From a virus, in IMG/VR virus record IMGVR_UViG_3300043444_000162, positions 1-22,986 of that record: DNA of 22,986 bases. The stretch is one strand, 5' to 3'. The notes under the pieces were generated by a model. It did no database searches. It had not been told where the DNA came from and was given only the letters and a program-made list of their open reading frames with translations. Below, piece by piece: positions 7,254 through 13,640 of this stretch. Position 1 is the stretch's first letter, and each line of letters opens with the position of its first letter. A program made the translations under genes and the position numbers.

Positions 7254-8356
7254 TAGAATGCTCCTAGCAAAATTGTTTCTTCATTGAAGCGACCATTCGG
7301 TGTCGCTGGTTTAGTTGTTAGAGCTTTCACTGCATTATTCAATGCACGCTTGCCGAGAGACAATCCCTTAAAGAATTCTTCTGGTTTACGCAATGTCCAC
7401 TGTTTTGATTCTTTGATATCGATACCGATAATGGTAGTACCCTTAACAGATACAGTTGAACCATTCTCACCTTTGTATACACCAATACGACGATACTTGG
7501 TGTTATAGAACCAAACCTCACTCGAACCGATAATATTTGTAAGAGCAATAGACTTAAGACCAAGTTCGGCGAACTCACGCTGAAATTTCATCTTAGAAAC
7601 TGCCTTAGTAGGTGTAACTTCTTTACGCTTACGAGGTGCACGATTAGCCTTGGCAGACTGAACCTGTTGTTGACAATCAGCGATGATACTATCGACAAAC
7701 TCTGCGAATTTCTTTAGCTCACGTTTACTGAAGTTTGAATAACCTTCAACAAGTTGTTCATCATCACCAGCGATTGCTTCATGCAACTCTTTAGACAAAC
7801 CAACATAAAATTCACCAATACGTTTAGCGATCGGTGCTGCAACCTGATTAGATGCAAGATAATTTTTTGTTGAGAAGTCAGATTTCTTGTTGATAGTAAA
7901 GTCGTCAAGAGCACCCTCGATCTCACCAGCGAGTTCGTGTGCCTTTTCTTCCATACGATCCTGAATAGAAACTGTAGGTGTAGTGTCAACCACAACATCT
8001 GCTTTCTTTTTCTTGAAGGATTTATTGGATAGTTCCGTGATTTTGTTTTCCATCCACTGCTCATCACGGATATCTAGATATTGCTCACGCATCTTGAGAC
8101 GACAAATCACACCGAGTTGTCTAACATCCCAATCTGGTGCTTCGTTGAAATGCGAAACTAATGCTTTACGATTAGTCTTTGTTAGATACGAGTTGACCCA
8201 GCTTCGTTTAGCTTTGTCTTCTTCGTTGTTGTTATACCAACACAATGCCTTAGACAATGAACATTGGTAGTCTTCAATGCTAGTCGTTGGTTCATCACCC
8301 TTACCAGCTTTCAAAATTGCGTGTGCTTTTGCGTTACGTTTTGCAGTATTACTCAT
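7253..8356 (-). CDS. Uncharacterised phage protein coupled to RNase H
   Basis: A 367-residue soluble protein of unknown function. The N-terminal part (1-110) is basic and helical and includes a Trp-rich DEQWMENKITEL stretch. A long helical middle (130-240) ends in a basic segment RAPRKRK (about 243-249). The C-terminal part (265-345) has short beta-strands, such as EVWFYNTKYRRIGVYKG and TTIIGID, that could form a small beta-domain. It has a GGAGG ribosome site about 10 bases before the ATG and follows directly after promoter copy B, so it is probably strongly expressed. Coupling to RNase H and DUF6433 suggests a DNA-metabolism role; I recognise similar proteins in marine T4-like phages but no assigned activity. 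Confidence 0.85.
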   Translation of the reverse strand: MSNTAKRNAKAHAILKAGKGDEPTTSIEDYQCSLSKALCWYNNNEEDKAKRSWVNSYLTKTNRKALVSHFNEAPDWDVRQLGVICRLKMREQYLDIRDEQWMENKITELSNKSFKKKKADVVVDTTPTVSIQDRMEEKAHELAGEIEGALDDFTINKKSDFSTKNYLASNQVAAPIAKRIGEFYVGLSKELHEAIAGDDEQLVEGYSNFSKRELKKFAEFVDSIIADCQQQVQSAKANRAPRKRKEVTPTKAVSKMKFQREFAELGLKSIALTNIIGSSEVWFYNTKYRRIGVYKGENGSTVSVKGTTIIGIDIKESKQWTLRKPEEFFKGLSLGKRALNNAVKALTTKPATPNGRFNEETILLGAF

Positions 8357-8384
8357 AGGTTCACAACCTCCATTTAATAATATA

Positions 8385-8413
8385 ATTATACCCTATTATT
8401 GAATATTTGTCAA
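8385..8413 (-). promoter_or_regulatory. Perfect sigma70 promoter, copy B
   Basis: On the minus strand, TTGACA (8408-8413), 17 bp, TATAAT (8385-8390). It shares GCTTGACAAA and TAGGGTATAATTATATTAT with copy A at 5845-5873. It sits in the 60-bp gap between the hydrolase gene and the 367-residue gene. The expected start point is near 8378, about 20 bases before the ATG. Confidence 0.88.
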
Positions 8414-8416
8414 GCA

Positions 8417-9112
8417 TTATTTTAGTACCGCACAGACGTCCTCGCAGAGCTGTTTTCGACCAGCTTCCAGTAAAATCCAGTGAGAATTCTTGTAAAATTT
8501 ACTTTTTAGAGTAGAGAATCTATTGTGCATTTCTGGTTTAGAAGATTCCGTAAACGCTACCAATGTGCTACACTTAATTTTCCTGTGTAGTCTCCAATCA
8601 GTATAATAATCAAAGTGTGTTTTGGAAAATTTCTTTGGAAATCTAGAAACGCTGAAAGAATCGCCTAGTGATTCTATGTAGGAATTCATAGCAGAATCAG
8701 ACATATATGTATTAGATTTCACTACATCATACACATCTGTAGTTTCATATAATAATGTATCTTCAGTTTCTATTTTATTAATTGGAATACCAGAGAATGG
8801 ATCTAATAAAATTAAACTATTGATTTTGTTTGATAGAGCAATATCAATTGCTGGTAAACATCCATAACTATAACCCATAACATTTTTTATGTTATACGTT
8901 TTTATTAGTTCCTCACAAATAGTAATGACATCATTATGATTAGTTTCTGGTATATCAAATGTTATTGTTTCTATACCAGAAGAATTCAACAAATCACAGA
9001 AACTATCTTCATCAAAATCTAAGTCGAACATGGATTTAGTTTTCCATGTTCCACCCATGATATAAAGAAGATTGCTTTTTACGTCACTCGGTTTTTTGTG
9101 GTGTATTTGCAC
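8417..9112 (-). CDS. Alpha/beta hydrolase fold protein
   Basis: A 231-residue protein with an alpha/beta hydrolase pattern: a first strand and oxyanion turn LLYIMGGTW (15-23), the nucleophile elbow GYSYG (80-84, Ser82), the following strand SLILLDPFSG (99-108) with Asp104, and a late His211 in NSHWILLEAG that could complete the triad. Family members are esterases, thioesterases or lipases; the substrate is unknown. The start lies 29 nt inside the dsbA-like gene, so it is coupled to it. It is more AT-rich and less like standard T4-type genes than its neighbours, suggesting later acquisition. A role in host lipid or thioester metabolism is possible but unsupported. Confidence 0.7.
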   Translation of the reverse strand: MQIHHKKPSDVKSNLLYIMGGTWKTKSMFDLDFDEDSFCDLLNSSGIETITFDIPETNHNDVITICEELIKTYNIKNVMGYSYGCLPAIDIALSNKINSLILLDPFSGIPINKIETEDTLLYETTDVYDVVKSNTYMSDSAMNSYIESLGDSFSVSRFPKKFSKTHFDYYTDWRLHRKIKCSTLVAFTESSKPEMHNRFSTLKSKFYKNSHWILLEAGRKQLCEDVCAVLK

Positions 9113-9356
9113 TTGTCACTTCTTCATACATCTCAACGAATTCTTCATGTTCAGCAACAGCCTGTGATAGATTCTGCTTATGATAAACTTTGGCCATCTT
9201 ATTAACTGTCTTACGTGAGATTTGATAATTATCAGAAACATCTTTAACGATATCTTTAATCAAGTCACGCTCTGCTTCGATACGTGTCATAGAGTTGCTG
9301 ATTTCACGAATAGCACCGAAAACTTTTTTACGATCTTCTACTGAACTAATACTCAT
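9084..9356 (-). CDS. dsbA: DsbA-like dsDNA-binding transcription regulator
   Basis: A 90-residue helical protein resembling T4 DsbA, the small protein that binds double-stranded DNA near late promoters (not the periplasmic disulfide enzyme of the same name). The diagnostic part is the C-terminal half, with LIKDIV (32-37) and KVYHKQN followed by EHEEFVEMYEEV, matching T4's ALYHKDN ... EEVVELYDTV pattern. Its length is almost identical to T4 DsbA. Its presence supports a T4-type late transcription programme, relevant to the right half of the window where I find no sigma70 promoters. The 3' end overlaps the hydrolase start. Confidence 0.82.
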   Translation of the reverse strand: MSISSVEDRKKVFGAIREISNSMTRIEAERDLIKDIVKDVSDNYQISRKTVNKMAKVYHKQNLSQAVAEHEEFVEMYEEVTSANTPQKTE

Positions 9357-9359
9357 AAT

Positions 9360-9566
9360 TTAATCTTTCTTTGTTGAAACTGTTGCGCGAAACAAACCAG
9401 CCAAAACAACAGCAGCTAGCCATGTCTCGAATGTGTATGCGATTGCGAGGGAAGGGAATAAAACATTTAGTGCCCAGATATAGGCTAGTGGAAATAGCAA
9501 GAAAATAACAATAACTGCCACAACAACTCCAATCAAACCAGCACTTTTAAACAAACTCATCAACAT
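9360..9566 (-). CDS. Small phage membrane protein
   Basis: A 68-residue protein with two predicted membrane segments: about 8-30 (GLIGVVVAVIVIFLLFPLAY) and about 45-60 (TFETWLAAVVLAGLF). The string LAYIWALNVLF ... IAYTFETW is one I recognise from small membrane proteins of T4-like cyanophages. The function is unknown. GGAG lies 7 bases before the first ATG, supporting the start at 9566. It lies 2 bp after the previous gene. Confidence 0.75.
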   Translation of the reverse strand: MLMSLFKSAGLIGVVVAVIVIFLLFPLAYIWALNVLFPSLAIAYTFETWLAAVVLAGLFRATVSTKKD

Positions 9567-9568
9567 AA

Positions 9569-9859
9569 TTAAACTCCATCAACTGAAATTACAGACTCGA
9601 AACGGAAAGATCTCCATTCTTGCTTTTCTGTATCAAAGACCCGAACTGAGGATCCAGCAGTGCTGGCACTTTGCGTTTCGGTAGTACTCTTTGGTCGCTT
9701 ATCTTCTGGGATTTTTGACTCGACAAGAGTGCAGAACATTTTTCTTTCGGTACCATCTGCTTTTGTGAAGCAGACATTAACGATGTCAGTGCGCAACTTT
9801 TGGAAGACTGATTCTCTGAAGTCATTATATTCCTTATCGCTGTTGAAAATTCTGGTCAT
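9569..9859 (-). CDS. DUF2693-like phage protein
   Basis: A 96-residue soluble protein. The first half carries VCFTKADGTERKMFCTL, the KKDGTxRxMxCTL motif of the DUF2693-type phage family, and the second half carries SVRVFDTEKQEWRSFRFESV, the matching VxDxExxxWRSFR strand pair. Together these suggest a small beta-rich fold. The function is unknown. I chose the ATG at 9857-9859; a TTG two codons upstream is the only alternative in that stretch. The start overlaps the previous gene by 26 nt. Confidence 0.78.
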   Translation of the reverse strand: MTRIFNSDKEYNDFRESVFQKLRTDIVNVCFTKADGTERKMFCTLVESKIPEDKRPKSTTETQSASTAGSSVRVFDTEKQEWRSFRFESVISVDGV

Positions 9860-10082
9860 TTGCAAATCTTTCTTTCAATTCATTAAGTAGTGGCTCAAAA
9901 AAATCTTTAAACTCTTTGCTAGAGTAAAAAGTAGTAAATCCATTATCAGTAATAACTTTACCAGTAGGTAGGTCTGTAAGTTTTTGTGTAATGGTCAATT
10001 CAATTATATCATAAGAGTGTTCTTTGACCAAAATGGTTTTATGTAAACCATCACGATATAATTCAGTTTGAAAATTCAGCAT
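9834..10082 (-). CDS. Small hypothetical phage protein
   Basis: An 82-residue soluble protein that I do not recognise. The pattern is strand-rich in the first half (TELYRDGLHKTILVKEHSYD, then IIELTITQKL), with a helix at the end (FKDFFEPLLNELKERF). I chose the ATG at 10080-10082, preceded by AAAGG at suitable spacing; a GTG two codons earlier is possible. Both ends overlap neighbours, as in the rest of this compact block. Confidence 0.65.
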   Translation of the reverse strand: MLNFQTELYRDGLHKTILVKEHSYDIIELTITQKLTDLPTGKVITDNGFTTFYSSKEFKDFFEPLLNELKERFANDQNFQQR

Positions 10083-10215
10083 AATCACCTTTCTTATGTT
10101 TAACCTTGCGAGTGAATTGCATCTTGGATTCTACAACACGCATACGATATTTCGGTGTGCGTAGATCCTTAGCAACTAAATTCCTAGGTTTAATAGTATT
10201 ATACTGCGTTTTCAT
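10063..10215 (-). CDS. Small basic phage protein (RNxxAK type)
   Basis: A 50-residue, highly basic protein (MKTQYNTIKPRNLVAKDLRT at the start, FTRKVKHKK near the end). It resembles tiny basic proteins found throughout T4-like cyanophages, which share an RNP(L/V)AK motif, a central basic helix and a YxRKxKHK ending. A nucleic-acid or ribosome interaction is plausible but unproven. The 3' end overlaps the next gene by 20 nt in another frame. The perfect -10 hexamer at 10198-10203 lies inside its codons 5-6, so that promoter can only serve genes further downstream or a shorter product. Confidence 0.65.
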   Translation of the reverse strand: MKTQYNTIKPRNLVAKDLRTPKYRMRVVESKMQFTRKVKHKKGDYAEFSN

Positions 10216-10226
10216 TTTATTGTCAA
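10198..10226 (-). promoter_or_regulatory. Perfect sigma70 promoter, partly inside a small gene
   Basis: On the minus strand, TTGACA (10221-10226), 17 bp, TATAAT (10198-10203), an exact consensus match. The start point would fall near 10191, inside the 50-residue basic gene, so the transcript would carry the genes from 10082 leftward (DUF2693-like, membrane protein, DsbA, hydrolase). Confidence 0.7.
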
Positions 10227-10382
10227 TTATTCTTTATCTTTAACTTTTGCTAATTTAGCACGAGACTCAGAACACTCAGCGTCAATCATCATACGCTTGT
10301 ATGAGTTTCTAAATTCTTGTGGCATTAATGCAAGAACACGTTTAGTACTCTTACTCAATCTAAAATTCTTATCAGTTTTCAT
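10227..10382 (-). CDS. Small conserved phage protein
   Basis: A 51-residue protein (MKTDKNFRLSKSTKRVLALM at the start; YKRMMIDAECSES in the middle). It matches a class of tiny T4-like phage proteins with an FRLSxxTKRxLA start and a KRMMIDAE helix. The function is unknown. Its ATG overlaps the end of the phosphatase gene by 11 nt and its stop codon touches the -35 box of the downstream promoter. Confidence 0.68.
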   Translation of the reverse strand: MKTDKNFRLSKSTKRVLALMPQEFRNSYKRMMIDAECSESRAKLAKVKDKE

Positions 10383-10794
10383 ATGTCAATCCAAGTTCTT
10401 TCATTAGTTTATGTTTAACACGTAGGTTGGGTTGGCGATATCGATCGGTTGCAGTAAATCCAACCATAGTAGCTACCTCAACTACAGCACCACTACGACA
10501 AATTCCAGCATGGCAGTGAACAATTACGTTCATACTATGTGCCAGAGCTTTATTTAGTAGTTGCACAATTTGAGTTGCTTGTTCATCGCTAATCATAGCT
10601 TCTTCTGGGAATGCATCACCATCTTCTGCATCAAGAAACTCAAAACAGTGCACTTCTTTGTAAGTTCTTTTTGTTGGACAGAACTCAGTAGCTGGATCCT
10701 GAATACGAATGAGCATGACATTTTCTCCTAGGTCGCTGTGGAACCCGAGATGAATATCACTCATACTTACATTTTCAATCCAACGAATCATCAA
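10372..10794 (-). CDS. Dual-specificity / tyrosine phosphatase-like protein
   Basis: A 140-residue protein with the cysteine-phosphatase signature HC-x5-R: VHCHAGICRSG at 92-102, nucleophile Cys94 and Arg100, followed by the Ser101 expected after Arg. The WPD-loop Asp may be Asp57 or Asp60, in LDAEDGDAF. Length and motif fit a compact dual-specificity phosphatase. Similar genes occur in T4-like marine phages. The substrate is unknown: host phosphoproteins, or a small phosphorylated molecule. The start overlaps the end of the MazG-like gene by 20 nt. Confidence 0.82.
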   Translation of the reverse strand: MMIRWIENVSMSDIHLGFHSDLGENVMLIRIQDPATEFCPTKRTYKEVHCFEFLDAEDGDAFPEEAMISDEQATQIVQLLNKALAHSMNVIVHCHAGICRSGAVVEVATMVGFTATDRYRQPNLRVKHKLMKELGLTYEN

Positions 10795-11050
10795 TACTAC
10801 TCCATGTTTTCAATTTAAGTTTCTTTGCACCTGCTGCAAGAGAAACAATACCCCAATCAATCAACCCACGTTCTGACATCATTTGTAACATACACATCAG
10901 GTCGCCGATTTCTTCTTCAAGTCTTTCTTTGTTAGTTCGTTCATTGTGGACAGCATCCATACCGAAACGAAAAACTTTACTAATTGCCTGCGTAACTTCT
11001 GCACATTCTTCTTGTGCGATCAACATAATTTCACGTTCACTACTATTCAT
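10775..11050 (-). CDS. MazG-like nucleotide pyrophosphohydrolase
   Basis: A 91-residue all-alpha protein with the MazG metal motif: QEECAEV (Glu14, Glu15, Glu18) and EEEIGDL (Glu47, Asp50), the EExxE...ExxD pattern that binds Mg2+ and cleaves nucleoside triphosphates to monophosphates. Phage MazG homologues have been proposed to alter host nucleotide or ppGpp pools; the substrate here is not determined. The length is that of a single MazG domain. It starts at the stop of the HTH-like gene (TAATG-type overlap) and overlaps the phosphatase downstream. Confidence 0.82.
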   Translation of the reverse strand: MNSSEREIMLIAQEECAEVTQAISKVFRFGMDAVHNERTNKERLEEEIGDLMCMLQMMSERGLIDWGIVSLAAGAKKLKLKTWSSIDDSLD

Positions 11051-11226
11051 TAATATTCCCCATAATCATAACTATCTTGGTTTTGCTTTTCTAGCTCGTA
11101 GCGTTCTTCGATTGCATATTCTGCCCACTCGATAGGAACATTTAGAGTCGCTGCAATAAATTTGGCACTCATACCCTGTTCAACTAACTCTTGTATATCG
11201 AAAACAATTCTACCCATGTTACTCAT
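11050..11226 (-). CDS. Small HTH-like phage protein
   Basis: A 58-residue protein. GMSAKFIAATLNVPIEWAEYAI (about 18-39) reads as a helix-turn-helix of the kind that senses DNA or forms a small regulator, and the tail is acidic and Tyr-rich (DSYDYGEY). I recognise similar MGRIxxxxQELxxxG phage proteins, none with a proven role. The ATG at 11224-11226 is chosen because GGGAGG lies 4-5 bases before it; an upstream ATG would lie inside the preceding gene without such a site. It overlaps that gene by 8 nt. Confidence 0.72.
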   Translation of the reverse strand: MSNMGRIVFDIQELVEQGMSAKFIAATLNVPIEWAEYAIEERYELEKQNQDSYDYGEY

Positions 11227-11377
11227 ATTTCCTCCCGAGAGAACTCGCACCAGAATTCATTATCAACAGACCAACGATGGCAATTGAAACTAAACTCAAT
11301 AGGGATGCTTCTGGATTTGCATCCATACCACCGACAGCACCAAAAACTACCAAAAGACCAACAATAAAACGAATCAT
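11219..11377 (-). CDS. Small phage membrane protein, first gene of block
   Basis: A 52-residue protein, MIRFIVGLLVVFGAVGGMDA then SLLSLVSIAIVGLLIM: two hydrophobic segments joined by a short polar turn. The MIRFIxGLLxVFGAVGGMDA start is one I recognise from marine T4-like phages. Its function is unknown. It is the first gene after the promoter at 11408-11436, and AAGGAT lies about 5 bases before the ATG. Confidence 0.72.
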   Translation of the reverse strand: MIRFIVGLLVVFGAVGGMDANPEASLLSLVSIAIVGLLIMNSGASSLGRKYE

Positions 11378-11407
11378 AATATATCCTTAATCAACTCTTA
11401 CACCGTA

Positions 11408-11436
11408 AGTATACTCCCATGTCAAATAAATGTCAA
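11408..11436 (-). promoter_or_regulatory. Sigma70-type promoter
   Basis: On the minus strand, TTGACA (11431-11436), 17 bp, TATACT (11408-11413), one mismatch in the -10. It lies directly after the terminator at 11450-11474 and starts the small-gene block running left to 8417. Confidence 0.82.
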
Positions 11437-11449
11437 CCCCTGTAAATGA

Positions 11450-11474
11450 AAAACCCTACTATTAGTAGGGTTTT
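11450..11474 (-). terminator. Strong intrinsic terminator, probably bidirectional
   Basis: A perfect 11-bp stem AAAACCCTACT / AGTAGGGTTTT with a 3-base loop, followed on the minus strand by a T-run (TTTTTC). It ends the transcript carrying the CHASE2 cyclase and small membrane ORF and isolates it from the next promoter. The A-run on the other side means it could also work from the plus strand, where no gene is seen. Confidence 0.88.
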
Positions 11475-11496
11475 GTGAGTCCTTGGCTGTAGGGAG

Positions 11497-11751
11497 TTAT
11501 TTGTTATATATGTAATATACGGTATGTAACAAGTCTAAGAACCCCCACACAAAACAAAATGTAAGAAAACTTAACAGAATCATTGCAAGAAACAATTCTG
11601 TTCCGTCAAGCTCATACCAGTTCTTTACTTGCTTGTTGCGTGATAAACTCCGTTCCAGTTCGGAGGAAGTCCCTCTTCCATTCTTTGCAACATTAGTTGG
11701 TAGTACTGGTTTAGTTCTGGTGTTTTCTTTTTCGAAATTAAATCCTGACAT
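11497..11751 (-). CDS. Possible small membrane protein overlapping the cyclase 3' end
   Basis: An 84-residue frame starting MSGFNFEKEN, with a polar N-terminal half (Arg/Ser/Lys-rich) and one hydrophobic segment at the C-terminus (LFLAMILLSFLTFCFVWGFL). The first 127 nt overlap the end of the cyclase gene in another frame; the remaining 128 nt lie in the gap before the terminator and would otherwise be empty. GAAGAAAT precedes the ATG. A shorter version from an internal Met would be 28 residues and lie outside the cyclase. I do not recognise it; it may be a real overlapping gene or an open-frame accident. Confidence 0.42.
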   Translation of the reverse strand: MSGFNFEKENTRTKPVLPTNVAKNGRGTSSELERSLSRNKQVKNWYELDGTELFLAMILLSFLTFCFVWGFLDLLHTVYYIYNK

Positions 11752-13640
11752 AATTTCTTCGCCCTCGTCCAATCGCCAGAGTAATAAGCATCTAGATACA
11801 TTTGATGTAGATAGTCTACCTTTGCGATTGCGTAAATGTGAAGTCCAATTGTTTTACCTTTTACTGCGATACAATCAAGTTGTGCTACATCATAAACATG
11901 TTTCACTCGCTCTGCTGTTTCTGGACCAATTACCAACAGAACTCCATAACCTTTTGTTTGTCCCTCAAGACGTGCTGCAGTTGAAACGCTATCACCAAGT
12001 ACGTCATAACCATAACGATCGTTGGCACCAATGTTACCGATTAATGTTGGACCAGTGTTCACACCAGCACCCATACCTACTGGTGGACGACCTTCTGCTT
12101 GAAGTTCTTTATTGAACTCTTCAATTGCATCAATCATTTCAAGAGCAGTCTTAACTGCAGTAATTGCGTGTTCATTATCATCAACAGGTGCGTTGTGAAC
12201 ATGTAACGAAGCATCACCGATAAACTTAATTATACATCCACCATTTTTAATAACTGGTTTTGATAATGCATCCATATAACGATTCATAACTGCAGTTAAA
12301 CCTTGTACGTCAGCACCGAAAGATTCACCAAGTGTAGTGAAGCCACGAAGATCTGTCATGACAATAGACAAATCACGCTTTTCACCTTTTAATCTTTCTG
12401 CTGCTCCTTCAGGATCTTCTGCCAATTGATTAACAATGACGGGAGATACGTATCCTCCAAACTGTTTTTTGATTTGCAATTTCGCACGCAGCTCGACAAG
12501 GAATTTGACAACGTATCCATGGAAGCTGCAGACGCCAATGGTAAGAATCGGGAACACAGCATCAAGTAGATAAGCTGATCGAACAAAGAGTTGGAAACCA
12601 CCCCAATAGGTGACGAATCCCAAAGCGATCGCAAAGATGTATCCATGTTTATACCTTGTTAAGTAGATTGAAATAATCACTGATACAATCATAAACAAAA
12701 GTTCTGCTGGCATTGCCCAGAACGGACGACTGATATTTGTTCCTGATACTACAGTTTCTAATACCGCAGCCTGTAAGTAATGAGGATAAACTGCTCCGAC
12801 TGATGTAGCGACAGGATTGTTAAGACCCTTTGCGGTAAGACCAACGATGACGATTCCACCATCGAAGCTCTTGGGTAATTTTGATGCAGAATGCTCGATT
12901 GGGTTTGACGACCAATCAACCCAAACTCTACCGAGTTCGTCTGTTGTGATTTTTCCAAATTTAGGAATTCGTACTGCTTCGATGTTTCCTTCTGATACTT
13001 TAATTTGGAAGGATGGATCTCCAGATGCGACTCGCAATGTTTCAAGACCAATGCTTGGATACAAGTTTCCGTTGGCTTGAACAACCATTGGTACTCGTCT
13101 TGTGACGCCATCGATTTCTGGGAGGGTATTAACAATGCCAATACCAGCAGCACTATTATTAAACTCTTTAATATTAGGTTCAATATTTCCATAATTCACA
13201 CCTGCGTTTTCACCACCGATCACCGAAACACCTGGACGAAATGGCGGATAATTATTTTTAATGTTATCAGTAGTTGCGGTATGTGGAAGAACTACTGGAA
13301 CTTCCTTCATTAAATTACTTAACTGAACATCTTGACCAAAACGATCACGCTCAGGCATATAGATGTTAAAGACAACCAACCCAGCACCAGCATTATACAA
13401 ATTACTAATGAGTTCGGCATATTGTCCACGAGGGAACGGGAACTGTCCTTTTTCTCGAATATAGGCATCGTCAATGTTTACGACATGCACCTGTTGAGAT
13501 GTTGTCGCACCTTTACTTGTTATTAGTTGATCGAAATAACGAAGTCTGACAGACTCAATGAATGATGGGTCTGCCATTCTCAATAAGATTAAAAACACTA
13601 GAGTTACTAGTGCTGTCCATGGACTAAGAAGTTTTTTCAT
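11625..13640 (-). CDS. CHASE2-domain class III adenylate/guanylate cyclase
   Basis: A 671-residue membrane signalling enzyme. Order: N-terminal membrane anchor (about 8-22), extracytoplasmic CHASE2 sensor domain (about 30-300, with VHVVNIDDAYI, FPFPRGQYAELI and GGIVIVGLTA), three membrane segments (about 310-380), a short linker (GGYVSPVIV), class III cyclase domain (about 420-605) and a C-terminal helical tail. Catalytic residues seen: metal Asp430 (TDLRGFT) and Asp476 (IKFIGDA), purine-site Lys472 and Asp546 (YDVLGD), transition-state Arg557 (AARLE). The transition-state Asn of the usual GDxVNxA motif is replaced by Ser553 (GDSVSTA), so activity may be reduced or altered. It would make cAMP or cGMP in response to a periplasmic signal. 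It overlaps the preceding gene by 17 nt. CHASE2 cyclases next to FecR proteins occur in bacteria; in a phage this is unusual. Confidence 0.9.
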   Translation of the reverse strand: MKKLLSPWTALVTLVFLILLRMADPSFIESVRLRYFDQLITSKGATTSQQVHVVNIDDAYIREKGQFPFPRGQYAELISNLYNAGAGLVVFNIYMPERDRFGQDVQLSNLMKEVPVVLPHTATTDNIKNNYPPFRPGVSVIGGENAGVNYGNIEPNIKEFNNSAAGIGIVNTLPEIDGVTRRVPMVVQANGNLYPSIGLETLRVASGDPSFQIKVSEGNIEAVRIPKFGKITTDELGRVWVDWSSNPIEHSASKLPKSFDGGIVIVGLTAKGLNNPVATSVGAVYPHYLQAAVLETVVSGTNISRPFWAMPAELLFMIVSVIISIYLTRYKHGYIFAIALGFVTYWGGFQLFVRSAYLLDAVFPILTIGVCSFHGYVVKFLVELRAKLQIKKQFGGYVSPVIVNQLAEDPEGAAERLKGEKRDLSIVMTDLRGFTTLGESFGADVQGLTAVMNRYMDALSKPVIKNGGCIIKFIGDASLHVHNAPVDDNEHAITAVKTALEMIDAIEEFNKELQAEGRPPVGMGAGVNTGPTLIGNIGANDRYGYDVLGDSVSTAARLEGQTKGYGVLLVIGPETAERVKHVYDVAQLDCIAVKGKTIGLHIYAIAKVDYLHQMYLDAYYSGDWTRAKKLCQDLISKKKTPELNQYYQLMLQRMEEGLPPNWNGVYHATSK

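Noticed and set aside
7714-8067. Minus-strand open frame of 117 codons in another frame
   Set aside because: It is a shadow of the 367-residue gene, with no plausible start signal and low-complexity Leu/Ser/Arg content.
9084-9356. Thiol-disulfide oxidoreductase DsbA
   Set aside because: The protein has no Cys pair or thioredoxin fold; only the T4 dsDNA-binding protein of the same name fits.
11420-11425. Second TTGACA hexamer close to the promoter at 11408-11436
   Set aside because: It lies within the spacer of the better-placed promoter and has no -10 at suitable distance.
11633-12115. Long plus-strand open frame of 160 codons
   Set aside because: It lies entirely opposite the conserved catalytic end of the cyclase, has no recognisable motif or ribosome site, and no other gene uses the plus strand.
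12758-13192. Minus-strand open frame of 144 codons in another frame
   Set aside because: It is nested in the CHASE2 domain coding region, which shows clear family motifs in the main frame.
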